Below are positions 36,347-44,517 of a stretch of 52,679 nucleotides of DNA, piece after piece. Numbering within the stretch: the stretch's first letter is position 1; every line of letters starts with the position of its first letter. Below the pieces are notes generated by a model that worked only from the letters and a program-made list of their open reading frames with translations, was not told the origin of the DNA and ran no database searches. This DNA comes from Bifidobacterium leontopitheci (GTDB lineage: Bacteria; Actinomycetota; Actinomycetes; Actinomycetales; Bifidobacteriaceae), in NCBI RefSeq assembly GCF_009193355.1, contig NZ_WBVT01000022.1, positions 1 through 52,679 of the forward strand. Reading direction: 5' to 3'. Made by a program: the position numbers and the translations under genes.

Positions 36347-36901
36347 ATGGCGACGGCTTCAGACGATTCCGCCCTGCACGCTGCGGTCACGCCGTGCAGG
36401 GCGGTCGTCGTCGCACAGTCGAATATGACAGTGCCGGCTGCCGCCATGCCTGCCGTCGTCTCGCCGGTTCCCGTCCCGCTCGCCGGCGAGGCGGTCCCGG
36501 CAGGTTTCCCCGCCACCGTCGGCGACGGGCATGACGACGGGTTCAGTCTGGACCGTCATATCATCCGCAATCCCGCGCACACGTTCATCGTGACCGTCGC
36601 CGGTGATTCCATGGAGGGCGCCGGCATCTTCCATGGCGACTGGATGGTGGTCGACCGTTCGCTCGAGCCCCGGGACGGTGACATAGTCGTCGCCGTTCTC
36701 GATGGCGAACTGACGGTGAAACGGCTGACCTGGCATGCCGGCGTGCCGAGGCTTCACGCGGAGAATCCGCGATACCCGGATTTCACGCCAGGAGAGCACG
36801 CCGATCTGGTCATCTGGGGTGTGGTGACCGGCAGTTTCCATCCGCAGCCGGCTCTGGATCGACGCGGCGCAACGGCGTATGGGCCAGCACCACAGCGGTG
36901 A
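36347..36901 (+). CDS. umuD: UmuD-like S24-family self-cleaving peptidase
   Basis: The 184-residue protein is a UmuD/LexA-type serine-lysine peptidase without a DNA-binding domain. The predicted cleavage site is Ala52-Gly53 (VPAGFPATV). Catalytic Ser88 sits in AGDSMEGAGI and Lys125 in ELTVKRL. The distances between cleavage site and Ser (35) and between Ser and Lys (37) equal those of E. coli UmuD, so the active site looks intact. About 28 extra N-terminal residues are Ala/Val-rich. In most genomes umuD precedes a DNA polymerase V gene; here it follows the histidine kinase by 8 bp and is followed by nothing on this strand. Its 3' end overlaps the convergent comF by 92 bp. No LexA box is apparent. 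Confidence 0.9.
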   Translation: MATASDDSALHAAVTPCRAVVVAQSNMTVPAAAMPAVVSPVPVPLAGEAVPAGFPATVGDGHDDGFSLDRHIIRNPAHTFIVTVAGDSMEGAGIFHGDWMVVDRSLEPRDGDIVVAVLDGELTVKRLTWHAGVPRLHAENPRYPDFTPGEHADLVIWGVVTGSFHPQPALDRRGATAYGPAPQR

Positions 36902-37574
36902 GCACATCGTATCCGCCCCTCCGCAACGCATCCACGCAATAGCGCATCGTCGCGCCGCTGGTGACGATATCATCGACCAGAACGACCTGCCGACGCTCTC
37001 CGGTTGCGTTCGCACGCCGGGTGACGGCTATATGCCCGTCAAGCCGCTGCGCACGCTGCGCCGCGCCGGACATCTGCACCGATTTGCCTCCGGCACCGAC
37101 CGTGCGCAGCAGCGGGACGACCGCTATGTCGCCGTACCCGTCCCGTTTGAGCCGCGAGGCCATGCGTACGGTCAGCTGCCGCATATGCCATCGTCCCCGC
37201 TCATGCATGGAACGGCTGGTGGACGGTGCTGGGACGAGCAGCAGCGGCCTGCCGTCCAGCCGTCCGGAACCGGTCAGCAAGTCGGCGAGCAGCCGGGAGA
37301 ACGGGCCGTCGCACTCCTCGTCGCCATGGTCCTTCCACTGCAGTACGGCGTGACGGACCGGTCCGCGGTACGCGCCGCACGCCAGCCCCTCCCCCGTGAG
37401 CGTGCCCGGCAGATCGAACCGCACATGCTCCGTCATCAGTGCCGTACAGTCGCCGCAGAGCACGCGGTCGGGCATGTCGCAGCCGGCGCAGCCGCGGGGG
37501 ATCATCAGGTCGCGTGCAAGACGGGCGAGGGCCGCTGCGGTTGAGGCCAGCCGAACGAATACGTCACGTAACAT
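36810..37574 (-). CDS. comF: ComF-family phosphoribosyltransferase-like protein
   Basis: The 254-residue protein has a zinc-ribbon N-terminus (CAGCDMPDRVLCGDC, four Cys), then a phosphoribosyltransferase fold with RGRWHMRQL and the PRPP-binding VVLVDDIVTSGATM. ComF homologues take part in natural transformation in some bacteria, yet many species carry them without known competence. The ATG at 37574 is chosen because it overlaps the HAD gene stop by only 11 bp; an ATG at 37619 is possible. The last residues after VLAHTP are not conserved and overlap umuD on the other strand. Confidence 0.88.
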   Translation of the reverse strand: MLRDVFVRLASTAAALARLARDLMIPRGCAGCDMPDRVLCGDCTALMTEHVRFDLPGTLTGEGLACGAYRGPVRHAVLQWKDHGDEECDGPFSRLLADLLTGSGRLDGRPLLLVPAPSTSRSMHERGRWHMRQLTVRMASRLKRDGYGDIAVVPLLRTVGAGGKSVQMSGAAQRAQRLDGHIAVTRRANATGERRQVVLVDDIVTSGATMRYCVDALRRGGYDVLTAVVLAHTPLRRVDPEPAADGNCRSPHPR

Positions 37575-38496
37575 CCGAAGTACCACGTGATCGGCCTTCC
37601 AGCACGGCGATGGCGCCACGGCACCAGCGCACCGTGTCCTGCGGGCAGGTGACGGCGACGGCGAACGTGCCGGCGCAAGCGGCCGGATAGTCGTTGCCGC
37701 CCGGCGTCATGCGGTCGCCGACGAACACGATGCGACCGACGGACGTCCCCAACGCCTTCGCCAGCTCGCGTACCGCGAACGACTTGTCGGCGCCGGCGCT
37801 GACGTCCACGCTCGTATAGCCGCCTGCACGCACCAGCAGATGCGGCAGGTCGGCGGCGACAGCGGCGACCAGACGGGCCTTCTTCGTCCCGTCCGGATCC
37901 CACTGCTGTTTGGCGCCGGCCGGGGCGAGCTGCCCGAGCGCCGAGAACGTGATCTGGCTGCCGCGGTCCTCGATCGGTTCGCCCAACGGCCGTTCGGGCC
38001 ACAGTCCCAGTTCTTCCGCACGCCTGCGCAGCGAGGCCGCGGCGGCGTCACGGTCCGGCTGCGACAGCGTGCGCTCGTATCGCACGACCCATGCGCCCCC
38101 GTCCCACACGTAATAGCTGGAACCGCTGGTGGGCATGACATGCAGGCCGGCGAGATCGGCTTGACCGTCGAGCATGGCGATCACCTGACTGGACGCCAAC
38201 GCGAACGAGCCTCCCGTGATGACGGCGACGGGGCGATACCGCAGCAGTGCCGCCAGGCATGCGGTCATGTCGGGTTTCATCGGCTGTTTGGAGACCGCGA
38301 GCGTGTTGTCGAGGTCGAACGCGAACGCATCCACGGCATCGGGGTCGACCGCCGCGTCGGGCGCGTCCCATGCGCATATGCGCACGCGAGCTGAAGTCTT
38401 AGATACAGCCGGCTCAGACACGGCTGGCTCAGACATGGCGGACGGGGACGGCGGCATGGCGGTTTCCGACGATATCGCAGACGGCATCAGGCCCAT
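37564..38496 (-). CDS. HAD-family (IIB) sugar-phosphatase-like hydrolase
   Basis: The 310-residue protein has the four HAD motifs: FAFDLDNTLAVSK (Asp61 and Asp63), VITGGS, a basic residue region (KKARLVAAVAAD) and VGDRMTPGGNDY near the C-terminus. The cap between them, with TSGSSYYVWDGGAW, resembles the HAD-IIB sugar phosphatases and eukaryotic phosphomannomutases. The N-terminal 50 residues are low in complexity (repeats of SEPAVSEPAVS). The start at 38496 is supported by GAGGAGG. It overlaps comF by 11 bp. A related phosphatase/mutase accompanies this actinobacterial cluster (zincin, glycosyltransferase, whiB2) elsewhere. Confidence 0.82.
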   Translation of the reverse strand: MGLMPSAISSETAMPPSPSAMSEPAVSEPAVSKTSARVRICAWDAPDAAVDPDAVDAFAFDLDNTLAVSKQPMKPDMTACLAALLRYRPVAVITGGSFALASSQVIAMLDGQADLAGLHVMPTSGSSYYVWDGGAWVVRYERTLSQPDRDAAAASLRRRAEELGLWPERPLGEPIEDRGSQITFSALGQLAPAGAKQQWDPDGTKKARLVAAVAADLPHLLVRAGGYTSVDVSAGADKSFAVRELAKALGTSVGRIVFVGDRMTPGGNDYPAACAGTFAVAVTCPQDTVRWCRGAIAVLEGRSRGTSDVT

Positions 38497-38572
38497 CGCG
38501 TCCTCCTCTCGCGCAGAGCATGGTTGTTTTGATTGTAGCGTAATGCCGGCTCCTTGGCTTACAGTGGAATCC

Positions 38573-39001
38573 ATGCAGCAACTACCTTGGGAAAGAACCG
38601 TATACCGCAACCGTCACGGACGGGGCAGCCGCACGCCCATGTTCGGCACGCGCCTGCCGCGATACCGGACGCGCAGCGGCATGTTCGACGATATGGTGGC
38701 CGCGCAGATCCGACGGCTGAACGGCGCCTGGCCGCAGCTGATCCGCCCGGTGCAGTTCGCGGTCGAGGATGTGCCGCCGTCCGAGCCGGCGCCGTGGGAG
38801 CCGGAACCGTCGTTCTCCTCCCAGTGCTTCCCCGCCAGTCATGGGATCCCCGCGCGCATCGTGCTCTACCGGATGCCGATCCAGTCGAAGGCGCAGGACC
38901 GGGTGGACCTGCAGCTCATCATCCGTGACGAGGTGGTGCTGAGACTTGCGGAACTCTATGGCCGCCGCCCTGAAGAGATCGACCCCGACTGGAACATGTG
39001 A
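38573..39001 (+). CDS. Zincin-like metallopeptidase-family protein lacking HExxH
   Basis: The 142-residue protein resembles the actinobacterial metallopeptidase-family (zincin_1/DUF1025) proteins, with MFDDMVAAQIRRL, PARIVLYRMPIQSKAQDRVD and the C-terminal LAELYGRRPEEIDPDW. Active members have HExxH in the helix before that end. Here the corresponding helix reads RDEVVLR, so the two zinc-binding His are missing and catalysis is unlikely. It is divergent from the HAD gene. Its neighbours (HAD, DUF5719, glycosyltransferase, whiB2) are the conserved set in which these proteins are usually found. Confidence 0.72.
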   Translation: MQQLPWERTVYRNRHGRGSRTPMFGTRLPRYRTRSGMFDDMVAAQIRRLNGAWPQLIRPVQFAVEDVPPSEPAPWEPEPSFSSQCFPASHGIPARIVLYRMPIQSKAQDRVDLQLIIRDEVVLRLAELYGRRPEEIDPDWNM

Positions 39002-39098
39002 GCGTCCACGTGACGCCGGCAACGCAAAGGCCGGGACATGGCTCAACGCCTGTTCCAGCCTTTGTCGAAAATGCCGTGGCTTGATGCCGTGCGGCGTG

Positions 39099-40628
39099 TC
39101 ATCTCACCAGCGACATGTCCTTGTCCGCACGAATCGTCTCCCTGCGCGGCATCAGCGACGTGGCGTCCAGATGCGCGACGCCGGCGAGTTTCGCATCCTG
39201 CACGGCCTTCTGCGACAGCCTGACGCCGAAGCCGGCGTCCTTGCCGTCCGCGGTGGCGATCACCGCCACGTTGTCGCCGATCTGCGAGACCGGCAGCCGG
39301 GCGGCGCCTTCGGCCGGCACCGTGACCTTCTTCGAGCCGACCTGCCGGCCCTTGTCGTCATAGCCGGCAATGGTGACCTCCGACTGCCGGCTCGCGCGGC
39401 TGACCACCGTCACCTCGGCGGTGACGGAGCCGGGCAGTGCGGCAGCGGCATGGCGGTCGAATCGCGCCGCATTGACCATCATGAAATCCTGTTGGCCGCC
39501 CTGCGCGGCGCGGGTGACGGATATGGCCGCGACGACCGGCTGCGACGCGTCCACGGTGAGGCCGAGCGCGCCCTTGGCCGCCTGGCCGAGGTCGATGACC
39601 GTCACACGGTCGGCCTTGAACGAGTGCTTGGAATCCTTGCCCCCGCCCAGCCAGTGCACCGAGGCGTCGCCGTCATGGGCCGCGTGGATGTAGAGGCGGA
39701 CGCGGTCGCCTTCGGAGACGGACGGGAACGTCAGCGTCTTGGACTCCTGCGTCGCCGCGGTCTCGTAATCGGATCCGTGCGCGGTCAGGCCGCTGACCTT
39801 CACGCTGCGGACGATCGAGGCGACCGGGGTCTGCTCGCTGGAGACGACGACGTACAGGCCGTCCTGTCCGGGAGCGGCCGCCGACAGGTCGAACACGGTC
39901 TGCGACCGGGCGTCGACGGTGACCGTGCTGCCAGTGGACAGCGACAGCGCGCCGGCACTCTTGGTGCCCCAGATGCGGACCTGCACGGCCGTGGACTTGG
40001 AGGACGGGTTCGCGATGATCAGCTGGTGCGACGAGCCGGTGGCCGAATCGGAGAGCACGAACCGCGACTGCAATGCGGGGGTCTGGCATGATGCGGCCGA
40101 CAGTCCGCGGATGTCGCCTTTGGTGGCCCATGATGCGATGGCCGCGGCGGCGCCCGAGCCTTGCGCCGAGTCAAGCAGCTGCGTGGTGAACAGGGAGGCG
40201 GACGTGTTGACGTCGCCGGACGCCGTGATCACGTTCGACGAGTCCGTGGGGTCGGTGTCCTTCAACGTCGTGGAATCCTGCCCGGTGGACGAACCGCCGT
40301 CGGTCACGCCGAAGGGTTCGGATTGCGAGGCGTACACCGCGCCGAACGCGGCGTACCGCGCGGATGACGTCATGTTCCCTTCGCTGGTGCGGTAGGCGCT
40401 GTCGCCGTAGGATGCGTCATCGGGCAGCACCATGCGCGACGGGCAGTAGGCGATGACCTGCCGCTGCCCGACCTTCGAGGCGACGGCCGAGGCGCGCACC
40501 GTGGTGGAATCGACCGGAAGCGCCCAGGGGCACAGGACGATGGCGGCGAACAGGACGATGATGGCGATCATGGAGACGACCGCGGCGGCGGCCGTCCAGA
40601 CCCTGCCGCCATGTTTTGCGTGACTCAT
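39099..40628 (-). CDS. DUF5719 family exported protein
   Basis: The 509-residue protein has a single N-terminal membrane helix (AAAAVVSMIAIIVLFAAIVLC, about 13-33). The remaining sequence is an extracytoplasmic part of Ser/Thr/Ala-rich beta-strand modules (VTVDARSQTVFDLSA, VTVVSRASRQSEVTIAGYD). This matches the actinobacterial DUF5719 family found next to a large glycosyltransferase. Its start overlaps the glycosyltransferase stop by four bases (ATGA, 40625-40628), so it is translated with it. It may hold or present the product of that enzyme at the envelope; this is inferred from co-conservation. Confidence 0.82.
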   Translation of the reverse strand: MSHAKHGGRVWTAAAAVVSMIAIIVLFAAIVLCPWALPVDSTTVRASAVASKVGQRQVIAYCPSRMVLPDDASYGDSAYRTSEGNMTSSARYAAFGAVYASQSEPFGVTDGGSSTGQDSTTLKDTDPTDSSNVITASGDVNTSASLFTTQLLDSAQGSGAAAAIASWATKGDIRGLSAASCQTPALQSRFVLSDSATGSSHQLIIANPSSKSTAVQVRIWGTKSAGALSLSTGSTVTVDARSQTVFDLSAAAPGQDGLYVVVSSEQTPVASIVRSVKVSGLTAHGSDYETAATQESKTLTFPSVSEGDRVRLYIHAAHDGDASVHWLGGGKDSKHSFKADRVTVIDLGQAAKGALGLTVDASQPVVAAISVTRAAQGGQQDFMMVNAARFDRHAAAALPGSVTAEVTVVSRASRQSEVTIAGYDDKGRQVGSKKVTVPAEGAARLPVSQIGDNVAVIATADGKDAGFGVRLSQKAVQDAKLAGVAHLDATSLMPRRETIRADKDMSLVR

Positions 40629-43600
40629 TGATCCTCCTCGATGATGCGGCGGGTGCTGCGCGGGAACGCCACGATGCAGTACAGCAGGACGACGACGCCC
40701 AGGCACCACAGCCATGCACGGCGGTACGGGTTCCGACGCTGCTCGTCAAGGCCGCGCTCGTCCACCCGCTGGGATGCGCTGTCGTTGAGCGTCAGCCGGT
40801 AGTAGACGCCAGCGGTGTTGCTGACCACGGACTGCGTCCCCTCGCTTGCGGTGATGTTGGAGATCAGCTGCTCGACGGCCTGCGACGCCGCGGCATCGGC
40901 ATTGTCGCGGACCACGAAGATGCCGCCGTATCCCAAGGCGCTGATGTCCGCAATGGCCTGCGCATCCGCGGCGCCCATCAGACGGGAGCCGGCGGAGGCG
41001 AGTATCGCATCCCGGCCGCCGGTGCCGCCGCTCGCCTGCCGGGCGCGTACCGCCGGGGAACTGTCCAGCAGGTCGCCGCGGCCGCTGCGCAGCGTCGTGT
41101 AGCTCACCTGCGTCGACGACTGCGCACCCAACGCGAGGATGCGATGGCCGGAATCCTTGGCCAGATAGTCGGATGCGACCATGGGAAGCCCGCCCCGGGT
41201 GCCGTTCAGCGAGCCGTACCCCTGACCGCCGATGAACGGCATGGCCGTGAACAGCGCGCTGGACGCCACCAGCAGCAGCACCATGACCGACCGGCCGAAC
41301 TTCGGCAACACAATGCGGGCCGCGGCGCCGAACGTGCGTCGCGCCGCGCTCGTATGCGCTGCGACGGCGTTCGTGGAGTCGGCGTCTGCAGAGTCAGCGG
41401 TCGCGGCGGCGTGTGCCGTGATGAGACCGTCAGCCGGAAGGGCCGCCGCAGGCTGCGCCGTGCGCGATTTGCGCAGCAGCCTGAAACGACGGACCGCCAT
41501 GCCCGACACGAGCGCGGTGCAGGCGATCAAGCCGAGCAGCGCCAATGCGACGCCGGGTCTCGCCGAGCCGGCGACCGGGCCGTCGCCGTCGACCGCGATG
41601 ACCGTGCGCGTCGACGCCATCGACAGCACCATGCCACTGACGATCACCACCCACATCATGCGGGAGGCGCGCAACGCGAACGGTAGGAACAGGGAGACGA
41701 CGGCCAGCGCCGCCAATACGAGCAGCACGACGAGCACGCCCAGACCTGACGGATTCGCGAGGCCGAGCACGCTCCACCATCCCGAATCCGCCCGCACGCC
41801 CAACGCGCGCAACGCCAAGGTGACGGCATCGGTCGCAGCCGGCGAACCGTTCACCGCGGACGACGGCCTCATGACATCGCCGAACAGCTGACGCCACGCA
41901 CCTTCGGAGGCATGATGCACGGCGTTGACCAGCGTGGGGGCGATGGCCAGCGCGCTGGGCAGCGGGATGAGCAGGAGCATCGCACGATGCCGTGGCACGA
42001 CGACGAGGAACGCGACGAACACGACCAGCAGGGCGATCATAAGCTGCGGTTCGGCGGCGACCGGAGGAATGAAGCACAACGCGGCCAACGCGCCGGCCTG
42101 GGCCGAAGGATGCGCACGCACCTGATCCTCGGTCCGGTAGAACCCGACGGCGCGGAACGCGAAGGCGAACGCGGCGGGAAGGAACACCATGACCGTGAGC
42201 ATCGCCACGTCGCCGGTCGCGAACAATCCCATGGCGATGGCGGCCGAAACCCACATGAGGCCGCCCGCCACCCTGACGCCATCGGAACGTGTGAACACGC
42301 CGATCAGCGCCCAGCATGACAGGGCGGCGAGCGGCGCCGCTGCGAAGACGATCATCGTGATGGCCGCCGTGATGTTGCCGCCCGTCACCACGCTGGCGAC
42401 CAGCCAGACCATCAGCCAGGGAGCCGGCGGAGCGGCGACGGATTCGCCGAACACCCACGTCATCGTCGCGGACCGCCACAGCGAAGCGAAATCGCCGTCG
42501 GACGGCAGCAGCGAACGCGAATACAACGATCCACCGGCGAACCCCGCGCGCAACGCGCCGGACTCAAGCCAGACCACGACGCCGAAGCACACGACGGCCA
42601 TCAGGCACGCCAATCCCCACCGCTCCAACGCGCGACGGCGCAGATGCGCCTTGGCCAGCGGCGACAGCAGCTCCACATGACGCTGGTCGTTCAACGCACG
42701 GACGCGATCGCGCCATTGCGCCACCTGCTGGCGGTTCGCGACCAGGGAGGACAGCCGCGAGATCGGCACCGACTCCTGACGGCTCACCCTGCGCCGGGCC
42801 GCCACGGCATGCGGGAACTCCGCAATGGCCGCCCACGGCGATACCAGCTCGCACAATGCCTCGAACGGATGCTTCGCGAACAGCAGCGACACCGCCTTCG
42901 CGCACGCGGAGAACAGGGACAGCACCCACAGCAGCGGCCACAGCAGCAGACGCTCGTCCGTGATCCGGTACCGGCGCGCCGCACGCACCCGCGCCCTGAC
43001 GCTCGAGACGGACTCCCCCTCGTCCAACGGCTCGCCGGCGCGGTTCCTCACCCCCTCGAACCGTGCCCTGCGGTGCGCGATGCGCGCCGACGGCACGATG
43101 ACGACACGCCGGCCGCTCAGGCAGACGCGGCGGCAGAAATCACGCGACTCGCCGAACGTGGTGAACCAGTCGTCGGCGCCGTCAAGCTCATGGAGCGTCT
43201 CCACGGAGACCAGCGCGCCCGCGAGCGACACGGCGAACACGTCACGACGGCCGTCATACTGCTCCTGGTCGGGCTCGCCGTCCACGACGAGCGTCTGCGT
43301 GCGATGACGGTAGGCGTACGAACCGACCTCATGCAGGTGTTCGGCCTGCCAGTCAAGCTGTTTGGCGCCCAACACCGACGCGGTCGGGTCGTTATGCCAC
43401 GTCTCCAGCAGCGCTTCGAGGCAGTGCTCGTCAGCGGGGCGCGAATCATCATGAAGCAGCCAGATCGCGCGGGTCGAGGAATCAAGCCGCGCATAGCCGA
43501 GCGCCTTCGCCACGGCGTCATAGAACGAGCGGGCGCCCTTGGCCCGGACGATCTCGACGGTGACGGTGCGCGGCGAGGGAACCCGTCCGAGCACGCCGGA

Positions 43601-43855
43601 CGGCGCGGGGATGACCTCGAAGGAGGCGTGCACCGGCTGCGCTGTGTCGCCGGTGCAGTCGGCGACGACGATGACGCCGGGCAGGACGGTCTGCCGCAGC
43701 ACCGCCGCAATGGTGTCGGGAAGGAACCGCAGATCCGATTCGACGGTCACCACGGCGGCTATCGACGAATCGACGTCCTGCCGGTGGGAGTACGGCCGGT
43801 TCGCCATGGCGTCGGCCAGAATACGCTGTATATCGCTCATGCCTGCGGAAGTCAT
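40625..43855 (-). CDS. Large membrane glycosyltransferase family 2 protein
   Basis: The 1076-residue product has an N-terminal GT2 domain (about 25-290), with VDSSIAAVVTVESDLRFLPD-type start, an RAIWLLHDDSRPADEHCLEAL nucleotide-sugar/metal motif (DDS) and a VIVPSARIAHRRARFEG segment. A linker follows, then about 12 membrane helices from about 410 on, with large outer loops and a final helix. The linker-rich C-terminal part is specific to the actinobacterial cluster. It probably builds or exports an envelope glycan; the sugar is unknown. An ATG at 43855 (GGAG before it) is used, and one five codons later is an alternative. It is coupled to the DUF5719 gene. Confidence 0.88.
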   Translation of the reverse strand: MTSAGMSDIQRILADAMANRPYSHRQDVDSSIAAVVTVESDLRFLPDTIAAVLRQTVLPGVIVVADCTGDTAQPVHASFEVIPAPSGVLGRVPSPRTVTVEIVRAKGARSFYDAVAKALGYARLDSSTRAIWLLHDDSRPADEHCLEALLETWHNDPTASVLGAKQLDWQAEHLHEVGSYAYRHRTQTLVVDGEPDQEQYDGRRDVFAVSLAGALVSVETLHELDGADDWFTTFGESRDFCRRVCLSGRRVVIVPSARIAHRRARFEGVRNRAGEPLDEGESVSSVRARVRAARRYRITDERLLLWPLLWVLSLFSACAKAVSLLFAKHPFEALCELVSPWAAIAEFPHAVAARRRVSRQESVPISRLSSLVANRQQVAQWRDRVRALNDQRHVELLSPLAKAHLRRRALERWGLACLMAVVCFGVVVWLESGALRAGFAGGSLYSRSLLPSDGDFASLWRSATMTWVFGESVAAPPAPWLMVWLVASVVTGGNITAAITMIVFAAAPLAALSCWALIGVFTRSDGVRVAGGLMWVSAAIAMGLFATGDVAMLTVMVFLPAAFAFAFRAVGFYRTEDQVRAHPSAQAGALAALCFIPPVAAEPQLMIALLVVFVAFLVVVPRHRAMLLLIPLPSALAIAPTLVNAVHHASEGAWRQLFGDVMRPSSAVNGSPAATDAVTLALRALGVRADSGWWSVLGLANPSGLGVLVVLLVLAALAVVSLFLPFALRASRMMWVVIVSGMVLSMASTRTVIAVDGDGPVAGSARPGVALALLGLIACTALVSGMAVRRFRLLRKSRTAQPAAALPADGLITAHAAATADSADADSTNAVAAHTSAARRTFGAAARIVLPKFGRSVMVLLLVASSALFTAMPFIGGQGYGSLNGTRGGLPMVASDYLAKDSGHRILALGAQSSTQVSYTTLRSGRGDLLDSSPAVRARQASGGTGGRDAILASAGSRLMGAADAQAIADISALGYGGIFVVRDNADAAASQAVEQLISNITASEGTQSVVSNTAGVYYRLTLNDSASQRVDERGLDEQRRNPYRRAWLWCLGVVVLLYCIVAFPRSTRRIIEEDQ

Positions 43856-43946
43856 AGTCTCCAGTCTATATGCCGGTTGATATGCGCGTAGCGAAAACGC
43901 GCCCGCCGCACCCGGCCGTGCGGCGCGGACACGCCATGGGCGTGCA

Positions 43947-44246
43947 TCAGGCGCGGCCCCGATGCTCCTTCTTGTATCGCCGGCGTTCGCGTTCGCTCAG
44001 ACCGCCCCAGATGCCGAACCGCTCGTCATGCTCGATAGCCCATTGCAGGCACTGCTCACGCACTTCGCATCGCGCGCATATCTGCTTCGCGTCACGCGTG
44101 GATCCGCCCTTTTCGGGGAAGAACGCCTCGGGATCGGTCTGCGAGCACAGCGCCTTGTGCTGCCACGACACGTCGTTGTCGGACTTGAACAGCCCCCACA
44201 GCGCCATCATCGGATCACGAGAGGGACCATCGACAACTCCCCACAT
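43947..44246 (-). CDS. whiB2: WhiB-family iron-sulfur regulator, WhiB2/WhmD type
   Basis: The 99-residue protein has the four iron-sulfur cluster cysteines C34, C57, C60 and C66, the turn GIWGGL (78-83) and a basic C-terminal tail (RRRYKKEHRGRA). The position next to the glycosyltransferase/DUF5719 block matches the WhiB2 (WhmD) type, needed for septation in mycobacteria, rather than WhiB1. It binds RNA polymerase sigma factor region 4 in the family. It is divergent from the LCP gene, 271 bp away, the gap containing no other gene. The start ATG at 44246 is followed by an extended N-terminus compared with other WhiB. Confidence 0.92.
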   Translation of the reverse strand: MWGVVDGPSRDPMMALWGLFKSDNDVSWQHKALCSQTDPEAFFPEKGGSTRDAKQICARCEVREQCLQWAIEHDERFGIWGGLSERERRRYKKEHRGRA

Positions 44247-44517
44247 GCGTTGCCCCCTCCCGGCCGGTTACCACAAGAACATTTGTCCCAGCAATTACAC
44301 ACACCGAGTATAGGTTTTGTCAAATCCTCCCGTGTCAATACCCCGTTCGGCGGCTTGTTGTGCTAATGATGACGCGGTCGACGGCGCCGGCCCACCGGTC
44401 CGCGACCGCCACGCACCCTTCACGTATGTGCCGTTACTGCAGAGGAATGGCCGATACCCCGGGGCAACGGTCGGTCACGTGTAAAAGTTACTGAGAACGA
44501 ATCGTATTGGAGGAGTA

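Noticed and set aside
42644..43891. 415-codon open frame on the plus strand through the glycosyltransferase
   Set aside because: Antisense of the GT2 domain, low-complexity composition, no start signal.
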